Assembly: GCA_035530655.1 (NCBI GenBank)
Contig: DATKUK010000142.1
Span: 62,001 to 126,000 of the forward strand
DNA length: 64,000 nucleotides
From: DATKUK01 sp035530655
Lineage (GTDB): Bacteria > Planctomycetota > Phycisphaerae > UBA1845 > DATKUK01
Direction of reading: 5' to 3'
Numbering within the stretch: position 1 is the first letter of the stretch; each line of letters opens with the position of its first letter. Both the position numbers and the translations under genes were made by a program. Positions 61,553 through 64,000 of this stretch are shown here, piece after piece. The notes below the pieces were generated by a model. That model made no database searches. It was not told where the DNA came from and was given only the letters and a program-made list of their open reading frames with translations.

Positions 61553-62098
61553 CATCGGAACATGTATGGGCGCACCCCGCTGTTACGAGGCCCGCTTGAC
61601 CCCGTTTGTGTTTCACACCGCGGTGTCGTTGCAGACGATCCGAAACGAAAGACCGGAAGCCGGGGGATCGCCTGGCACAAACCGGTTAGGGCGGCCCCAA
61701 CACGATTCGCCGCGTGTACCACGCTACTTTCCGAGCTATCATGCACTGTATATATCGACCTTAAAGGACGGAACCTCGCCTCTGGAAAGCCGCTGTCGAT
61801 CTGGCGGGCCGGTTCGGCATGACCGCCGGTGACGTCGCCCTGGCTCGGGCCCACTGCGGCCCAGATCGGATGTCGCAGATGGCCCGCCCCCCTGATCGTC
61901 ATCGTGTCCGCCCTGAGCGCGTGGACGGCACTATGCCGATAACTTGAGATAAGGTGTGTTTCCGGCTGATTGATGAATGCTCGTTTCTGCCACACGGGGC
62001 ACCAGCCGAGTCGCGCTTCTGTGCGACTTGGTGGACCAGTGGCGGAATTGATTTCGCTTTTCATCGACTTGTGTGCAACTGAGACGCAGCGACATTAC
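61553..62098. other. 546-base gap, no intact gene
   Basis: Short overlapping plus frames (61562-61822, 61566-61832) and a 173-codon minus frame exist but none has a ribosome site or a recognisable motif. One plus-strand frame reads KAAVDLAGRFGMTAGDVALA with coding-like composition, so a degraded gene is possible. No strong promoter was identified before wecB. Confidence 0.35.
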
Positions 62099-63217
62099 AT
62101 GACAAAGCTGTGCTTCGTTCTCGGCACGCGTCCGGAGGCCATCAAGCTGGCTCCGGTGGTGCTGCTGGCCAAGCGGCAGCCGCATCGTTTCACCACCCAC
62201 GTCTGTGTGACCGGCCAACACCGCCAGATGCTCGATCAGATGTTGGCCGTTTTTCACATCACTCCTGACGTGGATCTGGATCTGATGAGGCCGGATCAGA
62301 CACTGGCCGACATCAGCGCCAGGACGATTCAGGGCGTCAGTGGCGTGCTGGAGACCATTCGCCCGGACTGGGTGCTTGTGCAGGGCGATACAACGACTGT
62401 GTGGGCGGCGGCGGTGGCGGCGTTCTTCCTGGGTATTCGCGTGGCTCACGTCGAGGCGGGCTTGCGGACGAACGATAAGCGGCAGCCTTTCCCCGAGGAG
62501 ATCAATCGCCGCCTGGCCAGCCAGATTGCCGATCTGCACTTCGCGCCCACCGAGCGAGCCCGCGCCAACCTGCTGGCCGAGGGCATACCCGCCGATCGCA
62601 TCGCAGTCACCGGCAATACGGTGATCGATGCCCTGCACTGGGTGCTCGAGAAAAACCGGACTTGTCCGTCTGCGGATGTGACCGCCATCCGCGAATGGAC
62701 CGACCGGCACGTGGGCGATCGCCGCATGGTGCTGATCACCGGCCATCGGCGCGAGAGCTTCGGCCAGGGCTTCGAAAATATTTGTCGGGCGATCGCTACG
62801 CTGGCGGCCGATAACCCCGATGTGGCCTGGGTGTACCCGGTACACCTGAACCCCAACGTGCAGGAGCCGGTCCGAGCGATCCTGGGCAACGTCGATGGCG
62901 TACACTTAATAGAGCCTCAGCCATATGCGGCGTTCGCCTGGCTGATGGACCGAAGTAGCCTTATTCTGACCGATTCAGGCGGCGTACAGGAGGAGGCGCC
63001 CAGTCTGGGCAAGCCCGTGCTGGTGATGCGAAACAAGACCGAGCGGCCCGAGGGCGTCGAGGCGGGCGTGGTCAGGCTGGTGGGCAACGAGTGCGAACGA
63101 ATCATAGCCGGCTGTCGCGAGATCCTGAGTGAGGATCTGGCAAGGCGGCCTGGGATTAGTCCGTATGGCGATGGCAAGGCAGCACGGAGAATCCTCAAGG
63201 CGTTAGCGCCGACCTAG
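62099..63217 (+). CDS. wecB: UDP-N-acetylglucosamine 2-epimerase (non-hydrolysing)
   Basis: A 372-residue protein; ATG 62099 gives MTKLCFVLGTRPEAIKLAPV, the canonical start, although the frame is open 43 codons upstream. Landmarks: VCVTGQHRQMLDQMLAVF, WVLVQGDTTTVWAAAVAAFF, VAHVEAGLRTNDKRQPFPEE, VLITGHRRESFGQGFENICR, and LTDSGGVQEEAPSLGKPVLV. It makes UDP-ManNAc for surface polysaccharide. No wecC-like dehydrogenase follows before the window end. Confidence 0.94.
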   Translation: MTKLCFVLGTRPEAIKLAPVVLLAKRQPHRFTTHVCVTGQHRQMLDQMLAVFHITPDVDLDLMRPDQTLADISARTIQGVSGVLETIRPDWVLVQGDTTTVWAAAVAAFFLGIRVAHVEAGLRTNDKRQPFPEEINRRLASQIADLHFAPTERARANLLAEGIPADRIAVTGNTVIDALHWVLEKNRTCPSADVTAIREWTDRHVGDRRMVLITGHRRESFGQGFENICRAIATLAADNPDVAWVYPVHLNPNVQEPVRAILGNVDGVHLIEPQPYAAFAWLMDRSSLILTDSGGVQEEAPSLGKPVLVMRNKTERPEGVEAGVVRLVGNECERIIAGCREILSEDLARRPGISPYGDGKAARRILKALAPT

Positions 63218-63327
63218 GGTGAAGCGGGTAGAGTGCGTGCGAGCCGGTTAGCTGTTCAGCCAGACCGCCTTGGCTGGCAGAATGAGAAGGGGTGTGCAGT
63301 ACCGGCACACGCTGCCAGGGAGCTTGC

Positions 63328-64000
63328 ATGACATCCATCAGCATTGGTGCAGCCATTGTGCTGTCCCTGGTGGCGTTGGCGGGGTCGCGGCCGCGCACGG
63401 CGGCCATGGCACTGGTGCTGTCGTACTTCTTCGCGCTTCCCGTAACCATTTTCGCCACGGGGGCGAACTCCGCCGTCTTTGTATGTGATATCGTGCTGCT
63501 GGCCGTGTTGCTGCGCTGGGGGCGCACGAGTATGCAGCGCATGCGTCAGGTACAGGTGCCCGGTGCGATGGCGTTGTGGGCGCTGATGGGTTGCGTTGTG
63601 GTGTCGCGACTGTTCGTCGTTTTCAGGCTGCCGACGTTTATGTCGTTTATGCATCTGGGCTTCTACTCGCTTCGGTTCCTCATGTTCGTGCTGAACTTCG
63701 TGGTGCTCGCGACGCTGCCCTTGACTCGCCAGGATTATCGCAAGCTCCTCGGTTGGATATGCCTGCTGGTAGCCGCCCTCGGCGTGGGCAACCTGGTCTC
63801 TAGCACGGGCCTGGTCAACCTGAACTTCTATGTGGGCGACATCCTCAAATACGGGCCGCAGGAAATCCGGGACGATCCCGAGCTGATGCACAGTTTTCTA
63901 TTGGGCTTCAATCGTGCCGTGATCGGACTGTTTGCGTATACGGGAATCATGCTCGTCCTGCTCCGTGCATGGCTGGGCGGCAAGGGCTGGGGTGTCTTGA
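63328..64000 (+). CDS. Polytopic membrane protein, O-antigen ligase/polymerase-like (3' end beyond window)
   Basis: ATG 63328 has GGGAG upstream; at least 224 codons, open at the edge. Very hydrophobic: SISIGAAIVLSLVALAG, RTAAMALVLSYFFALPVTIF, SAVFVCDIVLLAVLLRWG, MSFMHLGFYSLRFLMFVLNF and others, seven or more segments, with short polar loops. This start is typical of the Wzy/O-antigen ligase superfamily, but the diagnostic periplasmic loop is not in the window. Its place after wecB supports a polysaccharide role. Confidence 0.7.
   Translation, partial: MTSISIGAAIVLSLVALAGSRPRTAAMALVLSYFFALPVTIFATGANSAVFVCDIVLLAVLLRWGRTSMQRMRQVQVPGAMALWALMGCVVVSRLFVVFRLPTFMSFMHLGFYSLRFLMFVLNFVVLATLPLTRQDYRKLLGWICLLVAALGVGNLVSSTGLVNLNFYVGDILKYGPQEIRDDPELMHSFLLGFNRAVIGLFAYTGIMLVLLRAWLGGKGWGVL

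Noticed and set aside
61562..61832. Two small plus-strand frames between the FkbM and wecB genes
   Set aside because: Overlapping frames, no ribosome site, no motif; kept only as an empty gap with possible debris.
1..64000. CRISPR arrays, insertion sequences, phage genes or plasmid origins
   Set aside because: No regularly spaced repeats, transposase or integrase motifs, phage structural genes or origin features were seen on either strand.

Overview
The window is GC-rich, densely packed bacterial DNA. Gene content points to a Planctomycetota genome, probably Phycisphaerae or a relative. The clues are a BlaI/M56 pair whose peptidase is fused to a very long extracytoplasmic tail, many secreted carbohydrate-active or DUF1961/DUF4091/PcRGLX-type proteins, several Gfo/Idh/MocA, UroD-like and enolase-superfamily genes, a zinc-ribbon protein, and frequent GTG/TTG starts. 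This placement is inference; there is no rRNA gene here, only one tRNA.

Layout. 1-8.9 kb: a partial secreted beta-helix/PKD protein, tRNA-Thr(UGU), a PcRGLX/YetA-like lipoprotein (minus strand), a lipoprotein esterase and a GH127 beta-L-arabinofuranosidase; together a plant-polysaccharide-utilisation flavour. 9.0-14.4 kb: an eight-gene arsenic operon (arsR, ArsP/DUF318-type permease, small CxxC thioredoxin, DGC zinc-binding protein, ArsF-like lipoprotein, membrane-anchored thioredoxin, CcdA, ACR3), with two copies of a candidate ArsR operator. 14.6-22.8 kb: nitrilase-family hydrolase, a Gfo/Idh/MocA oxidoreductase (convergent, sharing a strong hairpin terminator), a DUF1961 protein paired with a transglutaminase-like/HEAT protein, DoxX, and a lipoprotein. 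23.0-29.5 kb: a BlaI-type repressor followed by a 2003-residue M56 (BlaR1-like) membrane metallopeptidase that also carries carboxypeptidase-regulatory-like modules, a complete TlpA-type thioredoxin domain, a pseudopilin/DUF1559-like segment and an NTF2-like segment.

29.7-43.5 kb: EamA transporter, DUF4091 protein plus a small partner, Eis-like acetyltransferase, polyferredoxin-like protein, bacterioferritin, PreA-like dehydrogenase, enolase-superfamily protein (bracketed by a short imperfect repeat), two tandem secreted paralogues, and a zinc-ribbon protein. 43.7-51.0 kb (minus strand): Ldh-family oxidoreductase, VOC protein, UroD-family protein, der, Gfo/Idh/MocA, a 68-residue small ORF that fits exactly between its neighbours, a conserved hypothetical, and tyrS; the upstream part is tightly coupled. 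51.2-64.0 kb (mostly plus strand): CDF-like transporter, rsmE, then cysC and sat (PAPS synthesis), a type I phosphodiesterase, a GT-C-like membrane protein, a nucleotide-sugar epimerase, an FkbM methyltransferase, wecB and a truncated polytopic membrane protein: the start of a surface-polysaccharide region.

The two systems most worth a second look are the redox-heavy arsenic operon with its paired operators, and the BlaI/giant M56-TlpA fusion, in which one protein could couple proteolytic derepression to thiol-redox sensing outside the membrane. No CRISPR array, insertion sequence, phage or plasmid replication gene was seen.
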